From Bacteroidota bacterium (GTDB taxonomy: Bacteria > Bacteroidota > Bacteroidia > Palsa-948): a stretch of DNA of 40,559 nt. The notes beneath the pieces are model-generated. The model was not told where the DNA came from, searched no databases, and worked only from the letters and a program-made list of their open reading frames with translations. The DNA lies in NCBI GenBank assembly GCA_004297845.1, contig SCSP01000153.1:1-40559 (forward strand). The letters run 5' to 3'. Below are positions 1 to 8,300 of this stretch, one piece after another. The number at the start of each line of letters is the position of its first letter. Within the stretch, counting starts at the first letter, position 1. Position numbers and translations under genes: made by a program.

Positions 1-1
1 T

Positions 2-154
2 GCTTTGCTTGCAGCCGTACTTCCCTCACCGAGAAAATATTCCGCAAAAAATCCAAGCAAGTATATTCTCAAAAGACAATCGTGGATACTGGGTCAAATG
101 GAAAATTTGGGAAGTGAGTTGAAATTCGGGGAAGAATCAGCAGAAGAAAAATAA
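2..154 (+). CDS. mtgA: C-terminal fragment of probable monofunctional biosynthetic peptidoglycan transglycosylase (5'-truncated by window edge)
   Basis: Open frame 2 from the window start reads [50 protein letters not shown]; the LAAVLP.P.(R/K)Y...P..Y...R..WI..QM..LG pattern is typical of MtgA C-termini. Too short for the supplied ORF track. Confidence 0.6.
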   Translation, partial: ALLAAVLPSPRKYSAKNPSKYILKRQSWILGQMENLGSELKFGEESAEEK

Positions 155-163
155 AGCGAAAAA

Positions 164-1060
164 TTACAACGTGTAGAACGTCCGCATACCTGCTGAATGG
201 TGAAGCGTGAGTTTTGGCAGCTCACCAATATTTATTTTTTCATAAGAAGGAGAGTAGAGTAACTGTATACTCCAATTGGAATTGGCGGCAATATTCAATC
301 CAAGTCCGGCAAAAGCGCCCATGCCAATTCCGTTCAGGTATTTTGCCCGGTAAGTAGGATAGTAAGGTTGGCTATAAAATGTTCCAAGATCAATAGGAAG
401 ACTATTTATAGCAGCATGGTTCCTCAGATATTTTGTCATGTTGAGAGAGGCTCCTCCTTCAACAAAGAAATTAAATATTTCGTCTTCTCCTACTATTCTG
501 CGGCAGCCTGCATGAAATAGCAGCCGTTGTTCACTTCCGGTAATGGCAAAGGCTTGAATGTTCTGGTATCCCGGTGGCTGTGGGCCGATAGGAGGCGCGG
601 TGATCACAATGGTAAAATTTCCACTGAGTGTCAGCTTACTTGCGTTTATATCCAACAAGAGAGCATCCTTTTTAGATATCGCATAACTGAAATTAATCCC
701 CACCATAAAATTGGGATTGTATTTAACATTCATCGGCATGTCTGTCTGGTCAAATTCCCATTCTCCCGGACTCACACCCAGTGCTTGAGCAACATAATCG
801 GTTTGTCCGGACACACCGCCAAGCTCCAGCACAATCTTTCGGTACATGAAACTGTTTGGAAAATTATTTTTTTTCCCTTCAAGATCATAACCATAGCCGT
901 CATAAAGCGAGGAGGTATGTTTATTGGAAAAGTAAGACCCCAAATAAATGCCCGTCTGAAATTTACTTTTCTTCTTTATGGGCTTTTTATCATCCTGAGA
1001 AAAGCAGCAGCTGCTGAATAAGAGAAGGAATGAAGGAAGATATGCTAAAATTATTTTCAT
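164..1060 (-). CDS. Outer-membrane beta-barrel-like hypothetical protein
   Basis: 298-aa ORF with N-terminal signal sequence (MKIILAYLPSFLLLFSSCCFSQ) and alternating beta-strand-like sequence; convergent with mtgA fragment. Confidence 0.6.
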   Translation of the reverse strand: MKIILAYLPSFLLLFSSCCFSQDDKKPIKKKSKFQTGIYLGSYFSNKHTSSLYDGYGYDLEGKKNNFPNSFMYRKIVLELGGVSGQTDYVAQALGVSPGEWEFDQTDMPMNVKYNPNFMVGINFSYAISKKDALLLDINASKLTLSGNFTIVITAPPIGPQPPGYQNIQAFAITGSEQRLLFHAGCRRIVGEDEIFNFFVEGGASLNMTKYLRNHAAINSLPIDLGTFYSQPYYPTYRAKYLNGIGMGAFAGLGLNIAANSNWSIQLLYSPSYEKINIGELPKLTLHHSAGMRTFYTL

Positions 1061-1093
1061 AGAAATAAGTGTTAAGAGTAAGGTATCAGGAAA

Positions 1094-2869
1094 TTACTCT
1101 TTGATAATTTTTACAACTGACACCCCATGCCCGGTTTTTACATGAATGAAATAAATTCCTGATGGAGCTTCTTTTAGGTTTATAGTTCCCTGTTTATAAT
1201 TTTGAGTTTTACCCAATACTTTATTCCCCAGTACATCGTAAACCGATAACTCAATCGTAGCCTGAAGGCTGTAAACCGTAAACTCTCCTGTTGATGGATT
1301 CGGATATACCGTTAGGGCTGCCGGTCCTGCCAATTCATTTAACCCGACAGCCTGTGTGCAGTTCCAGACCGCATACCATCCGGAAGTTTTCGTGGCTCCG
1401 TCTGATTTCCACCGTATCGTTAGTGAAGATCCGGCAGCATTAACGGTTCCGGGAGAATTTGTCCCTGTGTAGGAGCCAATGAGCGGAGAGGCAGTGGTGG
1501 CGCCATTATAGATCCAGAGCGAATCATAGTTAAGTTCGGCATTGAATGCGCTGAAAGCCATGGAAATTACTGACGCTCCGGACGGAGCGATGGTGTAGGT
1601 GTATTTTTCATTATCGAAATAATTGCGGTTAGGTCCTCCCATGTCGAAGATCGTATCCGTACAAGGGATGATTCCACAATCGGAAAATTTATCACGTATT
1701 TTATTCCAGAAATCGGGGTAGCCGTCATCGTAGCCAAGCGCCCAGATACCTATTCCTCCTATGCCAAATTGGTTCACCACATCAAATCGTTTTCCCATGC
1801 TATATCCGTTATTGATAAAACATTGATTCCAGTTGCTGGTGTTGAATATATAATAGGGAGTATAACTGATGGAATCCCAAAGCAGGGTGACATAGTTTCC
1901 GTTTAGATTATTTTTTACAAAATTAAAAAACCTTGTTATGCTGTTTGGTGGAGACACAACGAGCGAAGGAATTGTATTGGTATCTGTTATGTATTCCCTG
2001 CCGTAATACGGAAGCGCAAGCAGAAGTTTTACGTTCGGAATGTTTTTTTTAAGGTAATAGGTAATGGACTTTGTAAGGGTGTAATTATAGGATGTGTCAA
2101 AATTATAAAGCGGATCGGTAGGGCCTGCCGTAGTACTCCCGCCCCAGTAATAATCGTAACCCATGATGATAAAAAGATCTACATAATTTTTCATGGCATT
2201 CACATCATATACCGCATTCCAATCTACGGCCGGCAATGCAATGGAAATTTCCGAATTTGGAATCGCAGTATGCATCTGGTTGCAAAGGTCTATCATGAAA
2301 GCGGTAAGGTTTGCGCTCTGTGCGGCAGGCACGCCTTCAAAATCAATGTTGCATCCGCTTCCATTTCTCTGCTGAACCAGAGAAATAATGTTGGTGATAA
2401 AAGTTTGTTTAGAAGCAGCATTGGTAAGAAATGTTGCATGATTACTGAATAAGGTTGCGCATAAACTCACCTTCACTCCGTTTGCCTGCGCGGCAGTAAC
2501 CGCTGCATCGGTCAGCCAGTTATGGGTGGAACTTGCTTGTCCGGTGGTTGAAACAACCTCATATGAAAAGTGACACAGATCGGAAAGCAGCTCCCAGTCG
2601 TAATTCTGATAAGCGCTTCCGGCCCAATAAGGATTCCATCCGTACACGCGTTTGTTCAGGGCGCAGACCAGGGCTGTATTGTTCTTTCCTAGTGCCGATG
2701 AAATGCCATTATTCTGAAATCTTAGATCATCCCATTGCTGTTCCGAGGTATAATTGTATTTAGAATAGGCCTCTGACTGCTCCTGATGAATTGATCTGTA
2801 TTCAGCCTGTGAATGGCCTATAATAGACGAGAAGAAAAGGACTGTAAATGTAATTGCAGCTTGTTTCAA
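1094..2869 (-). CDS. Glycoside hydrolase family 18-like (chitinase-like) protein with CUB-like domain and T9SS type A C-terminal sorting domain
   Basis: Signal peptide; GCNIDFEGV resembles the GH18 DxxDxDxE motif; CUB-like region CTDTIFDMGGPNRNYFDNEKYTYTI...; C-terminus YPNPSTGEFTVYSL...GIYFIHVKTGHGVSVVKIIKE. Confidence 0.8.
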   Translation of the reverse strand: MKQAAITFTVLFFSSIIGHSQAEYRSIHQEQSEAYSKYNYTSEQQWDDLRFQNNGISSALGKNNTALVCALNKRVYGWNPYWAGSAYQNYDWELLSDLCHFSYEVVSTTGQASSTHNWLTDAAVTAAQANGVKVSLCATLFSNHATFLTNAASKQTFITNIISLVQQRNGSGCNIDFEGVPAAQSANLTAFMIDLCNQMHTAIPNSEISIALPAVDWNAVYDVNAMKNYVDLFIIMGYDYYWGGSTTAGPTDPLYNFDTSYNYTLTKSITYYLKKNIPNVKLLLALPYYGREYITDTNTIPSLVVSPPNSITRFFNFVKNNLNGNYVTLLWDSISYTPYYIFNTSNWNQCFINNGYSMGKRFDVVNQFGIGGIGIWALGYDDGYPDFWNKIRDKFSDCGIIPCTDTIFDMGGPNRNYFDNEKYTYTIAPSGASVISMAFSAFNAELNYDSLWIYNGATTASPLIGSYTGTNSPGTVNAAGSSLTIRWKSDGATKTSGWYAVWNCTQAVGLNELAGPAALTVYPNPSTGEFTVYSLQATIELSVYDVLGNKVLGKTQNYKQGTINLKEAPSGIYFIHVKTGHGVSVVKIIKE

Positions 2870-2907
2870 AAGGGAAAAATAGGTTGCGTAAAGATAAGAA
2901 ATATATT

Positions 2908-2915
2908 TATTTTTG
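2908..2915 (+). promoter_or_regulatory. Possible Bacteroidota -7 box (TAnnTTTG)
   Basis: TATTTTTG located 16 nt upstream of the ATG at 2932; a weak TTG-type upstream box near 2883. Motif only. Confidence 0.3.
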
Positions 2916-2931
2916 TACTGGATATACGATC

Positions 2932-3624
2932 ATGCCTAAAAAATCGGGAAAGGAACTTATCTTAAAAGTGCTGAAGGAAAAATCTTCCCTCAAGCAGGAT
3001 GTCTTTCATAAGAACATCCATGTTTTTGAAGAACTGAAAAGCGTCATTAAAGAAATAGTAGCCGATCTGAAGCAGGACGCTCAGATAATTGATAAAAGGA
3101 TCCTTGTGGATTATTCTGAAAAGGGTCCGCACGAGATTGAATTAAAGGTTGCGGGCGATGTGCTTTTCTTTCACATGCATACCAATGTTTTCGAGTTTGA
3201 TAAAAGCCATTCGATGTGGAAGACCTCTTATGTGAGGGACAATCCCACGCGTTCTTTTTGCGGTATGATCTACATCTATAACTTTCTGGCAGATTCTTTC
3301 AAGTACAACCGTGCGAACGATGTGGGGTACATGATCGCGCGCATCTTTACCAACACGGAAATGCATTATTTTGTGGAAGGTAAAAGGCAGTTGGGCTTTT
3401 TGTATAATGATTTCCCCAACAAAGTGATCGACAAACTCGCTCTTAAAAATATTGTTGAATCCGCTATCATCTATGCACTTGATTTTGACCTTTATACTCC
3501 TCCGTTTGACGAAATGCAGGAAGTAAGTGTTTCTCAGATACTGGAAGCGAGTGAGAACATGCGTATCAAGACCGGTAAGCGCCTTGGTTTCCGTTTCCAG
3601 GCAGATTCAGATCAGATAGATTAA
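2932..3624 (+). CDS. Conserved hypothetical protein
   Basis: Continuous ORF; ATG at 2932 (MPKKSGKELILKVLKEKSSLKQDV...) preferred over the upstream start, which overlaps the divergent gene. Confidence 0.65.
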   Translation: MPKKSGKELILKVLKEKSSLKQDVFHKNIHVFEELKSVIKEIVADLKQDAQIIDKRILVDYSEKGPHEIELKVAGDVLFFHMHTNVFEFDKSHSMWKTSYVRDNPTRSFCGMIYIYNFLADSFKYNRANDVGYMIARIFTNTEMHYFVEGKRQLGFLYNDFPNKVIDKLALKNIVESAIIYALDFDLYTPPFDEMQEVSVSQILEASENMRIKTGKRLGFRFQADSDQID

Positions 3625-3780
3625 GTAGCCAGTATCAAGTACTACCTTCAACCTACAAAGTATTGTAAGTATCCAAAGGATTTTTTTTTTACTTTCGCCC
3701 TCCTTTATAAAAGGGGTTGTTCTTTAGCTCGTTTCAGACTGTTAGTTGTAGACATCAAACTTGAAACTTCCAACTTATTT

Positions 3781-3863
3781 GGCCCATTCGTATAGGGGTT
3801 AGGACGCCAGGTTTTTCACCCGAGGGGTGATCACCCTTCGGGTGGCATCCTTTGGCAACAGGT
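3781..3863 (+). pseudogene. Broken tRNA-Glu copy with a hairpin insertion in the anticodon loop
   Basis: 3781-3811 matches the intact tRNA-Glu at 4123-4153 with one mismatch (TATAG vs TCTAG). The anticodon loop is interrupted by 3817-3844 CACCCGAGGGGTGATCACCCTTCGGGTG. Homology resumes as CATCCT..GGCAACAGG (cf. CATCCTGGAAACAGG) and then runs into a GIY-YIG ORF. Confidence 0.75.
3817..3844. repeat. 28-nt near-perfect palindrome (one A/G asymmetry, G:U compatible in RNA)
   Basis: CACCCGAGGGGTGA/TCACCCTTCGGGTG; central 12-mer GGGTGATCACCC is a perfect palindrome; each half can also form its own hairpin (CACCC-GAG-GGGTG and CACCC-TTC-GGGTG). Confidence 0.9.
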
Positions 3864-4121
3864 ATGGAAAAGTATTATGTATATGTAGTTGAAAGTTTAA
3901 AAGACACAACAAGGTATATTGGATTTACATCGGATATTGAAAAGAGGATCAAGGAACATAATCATGGAAAAACAAAATCAATCAAACATAAAACCCCTTT
4001 TCAATTAGTTTATAAGGAGGAGTTTGAAAATAAAACAGAAGCAAGAAAACGAGAAATAAGATTAAAGAAGAATAGCTGGGAGCGAAAACAAGTGTATGAA
4101 AAAATTGATAGCAATAAATAA
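3864..4121 (+). CDS. GIY-YIG nuclease domain protein (small, UPF0213/YhbQ-like)
   Basis: MEKYYVYVVESLKDTTRYIGFTSDIEKRIKEHN...EARKREIRLKK carries the GIY-YIG signature (YVY...YIG), conserved Arg and Glu; stop at 4119-4121, 1 nt before the intact tRNA-Glu. A TTG start at 3852 is also possible. Confidence 0.85.
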   Translation: MEKYYVYVVESLKDTTRYIGFTSDIEKRIKEHNHGKTKSIKHKTPFQLVYKEEFENKTEARKREIRLKKNSWERKQVYEKIDSNK

Positions 4122-4122
4122 T

Positions 4123-4194
4123 GGCCCATTCGTCTAGGGGTTAGGACGCCAGGTTTTCATCCTGGAAACAGGGGTTCGATTCCCCTATGGGCTA
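4123..4194 (+). tRNA. tRNA-Glu (anticodon TTC)
   Basis: GGCCCAT/ATGGGCT acceptor stem, CCAGG-TTTTCAT-CCTGG anticodon arm, GGGGTTCGATTCCCC T arm. Confidence 0.95.
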
Positions 4195-4286
4195 CACTCA
4201 AAGCCGTTTGATTGCAAAATTAGGCGGCTTTCTGCTTTTTTAGCATAAATGTTTGCTTTATATCCAATAAATAGTTAAAGATATTC

Positions 4287-5321
4287 TTACAACGACTTAT
4301 TAATACTCTTTCCTCTTTTGAACTTAGGATTGAAGAGTGGCTGCCCTTCTATTCCCGAAAGCAAAATAGAAAATTCAAATGCGCCTCTTCCGTTCGTATA
4401 ATCGTTCAGGTAGGATGTGTTTATATCGTAGCTGAATGAAAAAATATGCTGCTCGTATTTCATTCCTGCCTGAATGATGAAAGCATCTTTCACGCGGTAG
4501 TTAAGTCCCAGAAGAACATCGTATTTAGTGTCTTGAATATGGTAAAATCCCACAGTGCCAATGTTTAATTCATGGGCTTTAGCCTGGTTCATGTACAAAA
4601 TCATAGGGGTGGTGCGAATCTCGTCTGTGATCTTGTAATCCGCACCCACTTGCATGACTAAGCGCATCGGGGTCTTGTCCTTTTCTATGTCGGCAAAGGA
4701 CTGGTTTGGTTTTGTAACATGATACACAGCAAAGCCTCCCCAGGGATGTGCCTGCCATTCTGTGTTTTTGTATTTGTAAAATACGCCCATGTTGGCATCC
4801 AGTTTGAGGTTACTGGTTTTAGCGAAATTTTCTCCGCTGGAAATGTTCTGGTTAAAACCTCCCGGAGCAGTTACATCGAATTGCTCATCGTAGGTGAAAT
4901 GATTGGGGTCAAAGCTCCGGTAAATAATTCCCAATTGAAGGCCAACTGAAAGATTGTGTGGCGTATTTGTTTCGTTGGAAATTTTATAAGCCGCAGAGGG
5001 CATAACCTGAATGGTGTTCAGTCCGCCTTTTCCGTTCCGGTTATGTATCAGGTATCCCCCGAAACCATATAGTTTATAAGGCATGTCGTAAGCAAGGTAG
5101 TATGTTGAGAAAGGCTTCACTCCCAGCGATCTCCACTGAGTGCGGTAGTCTGAATAAATACGGTAGTTAGACTTATCTCCAAAATAGATCCCGGTAAGTG
5201 CCGGATTAAAATAATGTGGAGTAGCATCAAACTGCGACAGGTGGAAGTCCTGCGCCTCACCCTCTATCCCTCTCCAAAGGAGAGAGATCAGTAGCATCAA
5301 ATTTTTTAGATATGATTTCAT
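4287..5321 (-). CDS. PorP/SprF family type IX secretion system membrane protein
   Basis: QDFHLSQFDATPHYFNPALTGIY...; typical PorP/SprF N-terminus and beta-barrel; located directly downstream of a giant CHU_C-domain protein. ORF track start is 5342; MKSYLKNLM (5321) makes the better signal peptide. Confidence 0.9.
   Translation of the reverse strand: MKSYLKNLMLLISLLWRGIEGEAQDFHLSQFDATPHYFNPALTGIYFGDKSNYRIYSDYRTQWRSLGVKPFSTYYLAYDMPYKLYGFGGYLIHNRNGKGGLNTIQVMPSAAYKISNETNTPHNLSVGLQLGIIYRSFDPNHFTYDEQFDVTAPGGFNQNISSGENFAKTSNLKLDANMGVFYKYKNTEWQAHPWGGFAVYHVTKPNQSFADIEKDKTPMRLVMQVGADYKITDEIRTTPMILYMNQAKAHELNIGTVGFYHIQDTKYDVLLGLNYRVKDAFIIQAGMKYEQHIFSFSYDINTSYLNDYTNGRGAFEFSILLSGIEGQPLFNPKFKRGKSINKSL
5255..5286 (+). 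repeat. Copy of GC-rich palindromic element within the porP signal-peptide coding region
   Basis: CCTCACCCTCTATCCCTCTCCAAAGGAGAGAG matches core CCTCACCCCCRRCCCCTCTCC-n-GGAGAGGGG. Confidence 0.7.
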
Positions 5322-5348
5322 GTTAATTATTTTTTTAACCACATCTTC

Positions 5349-5381
5349 CTCTCTCCCCTTCGGGGAGAGTTGGAGAGGGGT
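5349..5381 (-). repeat. Copy of GC-rich palindromic element in the giant gene-porP intergenic gap
   Basis: CTCTCCCCTTCGGGGAGAGTTGGAGAGGGGTC: 8-bp perfect stem CTCTCCCC-TTC-GGGGAGAG, fills most of the 43-bp gap (5343-5385). Confidence 0.7.
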
Positions 5382-5385
5382 CTTT

Positions 5386-8300
5386 TTACCTCAGTATAGT
5401 TACATCCCCACTCAACTCAATAGCTGTATCTCCATACGTAATTCCTTTCAGTATGAACACAAATCTTCCCTCAACTTGTTTTTTGCCTTTATAGGTGCCA
5501 TCCCATCCATCGCTCTGCGCTGTTGAATGAAACACTTCATTACCCCATTCGTTGTATATCCTCCAGTCCATTTCTTTGAGTGGCCCGCCTTTTACGTACA
5601 GAACATCATTGAAGCCATCTCCGTTTGGAGTGAAGGCTGAAGGCACAGCCACCACGTTGGTATTGAAGATAAAGGTATACTGCGCGGTATCGGGGCAACC
5701 GTTTGTGTTTGTTACGATCAACATCACGTTAAGAGTTCCATTCAGATCAAAGGTGTGCGTTGGGTGCTGGATGGTGTCAGTTTTTCCGTCATCAAAATTC
5801 CAGAGCCAGGTTATTGCGTTTGTAGAAAGGTCAGTGAATGCCACAGTTGCTCCGGCACTATACGTACCGCTCTGTGGGCTGAAATCAGCAATAGGGGCAG
5901 GAGTAAATATCAGGGTATCGGTAATGCTGTCATTACAACCACCCAATGTTACAATTTTAAGAGTTACAATGAATGTACCTGTGTTAACATAGGTGTGCGA
6001 TGGATTTTGAGTCGTGTTTAACGCACTTGCATCCCCAAAATTCCAACTCCAGGAGATTATGCTGTCACCACTTGCGATTATTGATGTGTCAGTGAACACT
6101 GCATTGAAATCGCAATCTGCAGTGAATGAGAATCCGGCAACAGCTCCTTTGGAAGGAGTTATGGTATCGATAAACGTAGAGGTGCAACCTGAATCAGAAG
6201 TTACGGTGAGCGAAACAATGTATACTCCTGTAGAATCATAATAGTGTACAGGTTTCTGCTGTGTGCTGGTGTTTGTATCTCCAAAGTTCCAGATCCAGGA
6301 TACAATGTTTCCGCTGCTAATTGTAGATGTGCTGCCGAAATACACAGAGTCAAGCGAGCAACTTGTAAGTACTGTGAATGATGCAACAGGAGTAGGATTA
6401 ATGTTTACCACCTGCATGGCTGTATCCGAACATCCAGATACACTTGTAACGATAAGCACCACTGTATCTTTTCCTGAGACTGTATAGGTGTGGGAGGTAT
6501 TTTGTACTGTATAGGTACCTCCTGCAATGGTCCAGTTCCACGAAGTGATGGTATCATTCAGGCTAAGAATTGAAGAGGTATCCGTGAATGTAATGGACTG
6601 TCCCACACAAATCTGAGGAACCGAGAACCCTGCAACGGGTTTTCTGCCGATGGTGATGGTCATGGAATCTTTCACAGCCAGGCATTGCCCGTTTCCGGTA
6701 GTTGTCAGGGTGAGTGTTACAAGACTTGTGTCGTTGCTTCCTGAAACATAAGTGGCATTCAAGGTGGAATTGTTCGGAGTAAATGTTCCGTTTCCGGAAG
6801 AGGTCCATTGACCGCCAGCAGCTGCTGAGTTGATAGTGCCATTCAGCGCAACGGTGGTGCCTCCGCAGACAGTAACATCAGCACCTGCATTTACAGTAGG
6901 AGCGTTCGTAATGGTTACTATCAATGAATCTTTAACCACACGGCATCCGTTTGTAGACGTGAGGAAAAGTTGTATGCTTCCTGCGGCAGTATCGGCAGCG
7001 CTTGGAATATAGGTTGCGTTCATTGCGGAAGAATCGGGAGCAGCAAATATTCCTGTTCCGCTGGTAGACCAATAACCGGTTGTTGAACCAACCGTAATAC
7101 TTCCGTTCAGAGAAACACTATCCTTGTTTGCGCATACAGTAATGTCGGAACCAGCAGCAACGACAGGAGCAGGTGTCATAGTAATCACAACGGTATCGGT
7201 TACCGCAATACAGTTTCCGAAATTTGTAGAGGTAAGAACAAGCGTTGTTCCTCCGGCAGCAGTGTCAGCGCTGCTTAAGATATAAGTTGCATTTAATGTA
7301 GATGCTGTTGGAATGAAAGTTCCTGTTCCAAGTGTTGTCCATACGCCTGTTGTTGCACCCCCACTCACCGATCCATTAAGTTGTGCGGAAACATTTCCAA
7401 AGCAGACAGGAATATCAGTCCCTGCATTTACAGCAGGTGCAGGAGTAAATGTGACGAGCATAGCATCATTCACGGCAGCGCAGCTTCCGTTACCGGTAGA
7501 AGTCAGGATCAGTATTACACTTCCGTTTGCGGAATCTAAAGGGGTTGTGACATAGGTGTTAGTGAGAACTGTATTTGGGGATTGGAAAGTACCTGTTCCT
7601 GAACTGCTCCATACTCCGCCAGTAGCAAACTGCACCGTGCCGCTGACATTTACTGTCGAATAATTATTCGAGCAGATAGATTGGTCTGCCCCCGCATTTG
7701 CAACCGGTCCGGGAGTTACAAATACGACCATCGTGTCCGTAGCGACAGGACATCCTCCGTTATTTGTAGAAGAAATGATCAGGAGGATATTTCCGGCAAG
7801 AGTGTCATTTATGTTTGGTGTGTAAGTAGCATTAAGTGTTGCAATACCTGAGAAAATTCCAACTCCATTAAGTGTTGACCAAATAACTGTGCCGGTTCCT
7901 CCGGTAATTGTTCCGCTGAGCTGCGCGGGATTGTTGGAGCACATGGTTTGATCCGTTCCCGCATTTACTACAGCCGGGATGGTAACGGAAACAGTTTGGG
8001 TGGAAGTCGGACTGACACAACCGTTGGCGATGGAAGTTACTGAAACGGAATAGGTGCCTGTCTCAGCGGTTGTAACGCTATTGATAGCCGGATTCTGCAA
8101 AGTTGAAGAGAAACTGTTTGGTCCGCTCCATACATAGGTTGTACCTGCAATTGTACTGGCAGTCAAGCTCAGATTATCCCCTATGCATAACGGGCTGTTG
8201 CTTCCCGCTGTCGGAGCAACTGGAAGCGGATTGATTGTTACAGATGTTGTCCCGGCAGGGCTTACACAACTTCCTATCTGAACGAAGACAGAATAAATTC

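Noticed and set aside
3695-3720. CCCTCCTTTATAAAAGGGG as a degenerate palindromic element or terminator after 2932..3624
   Set aside because: Partial symmetry only, no tail motif and no clear U-tract after the stem; too weak to call.
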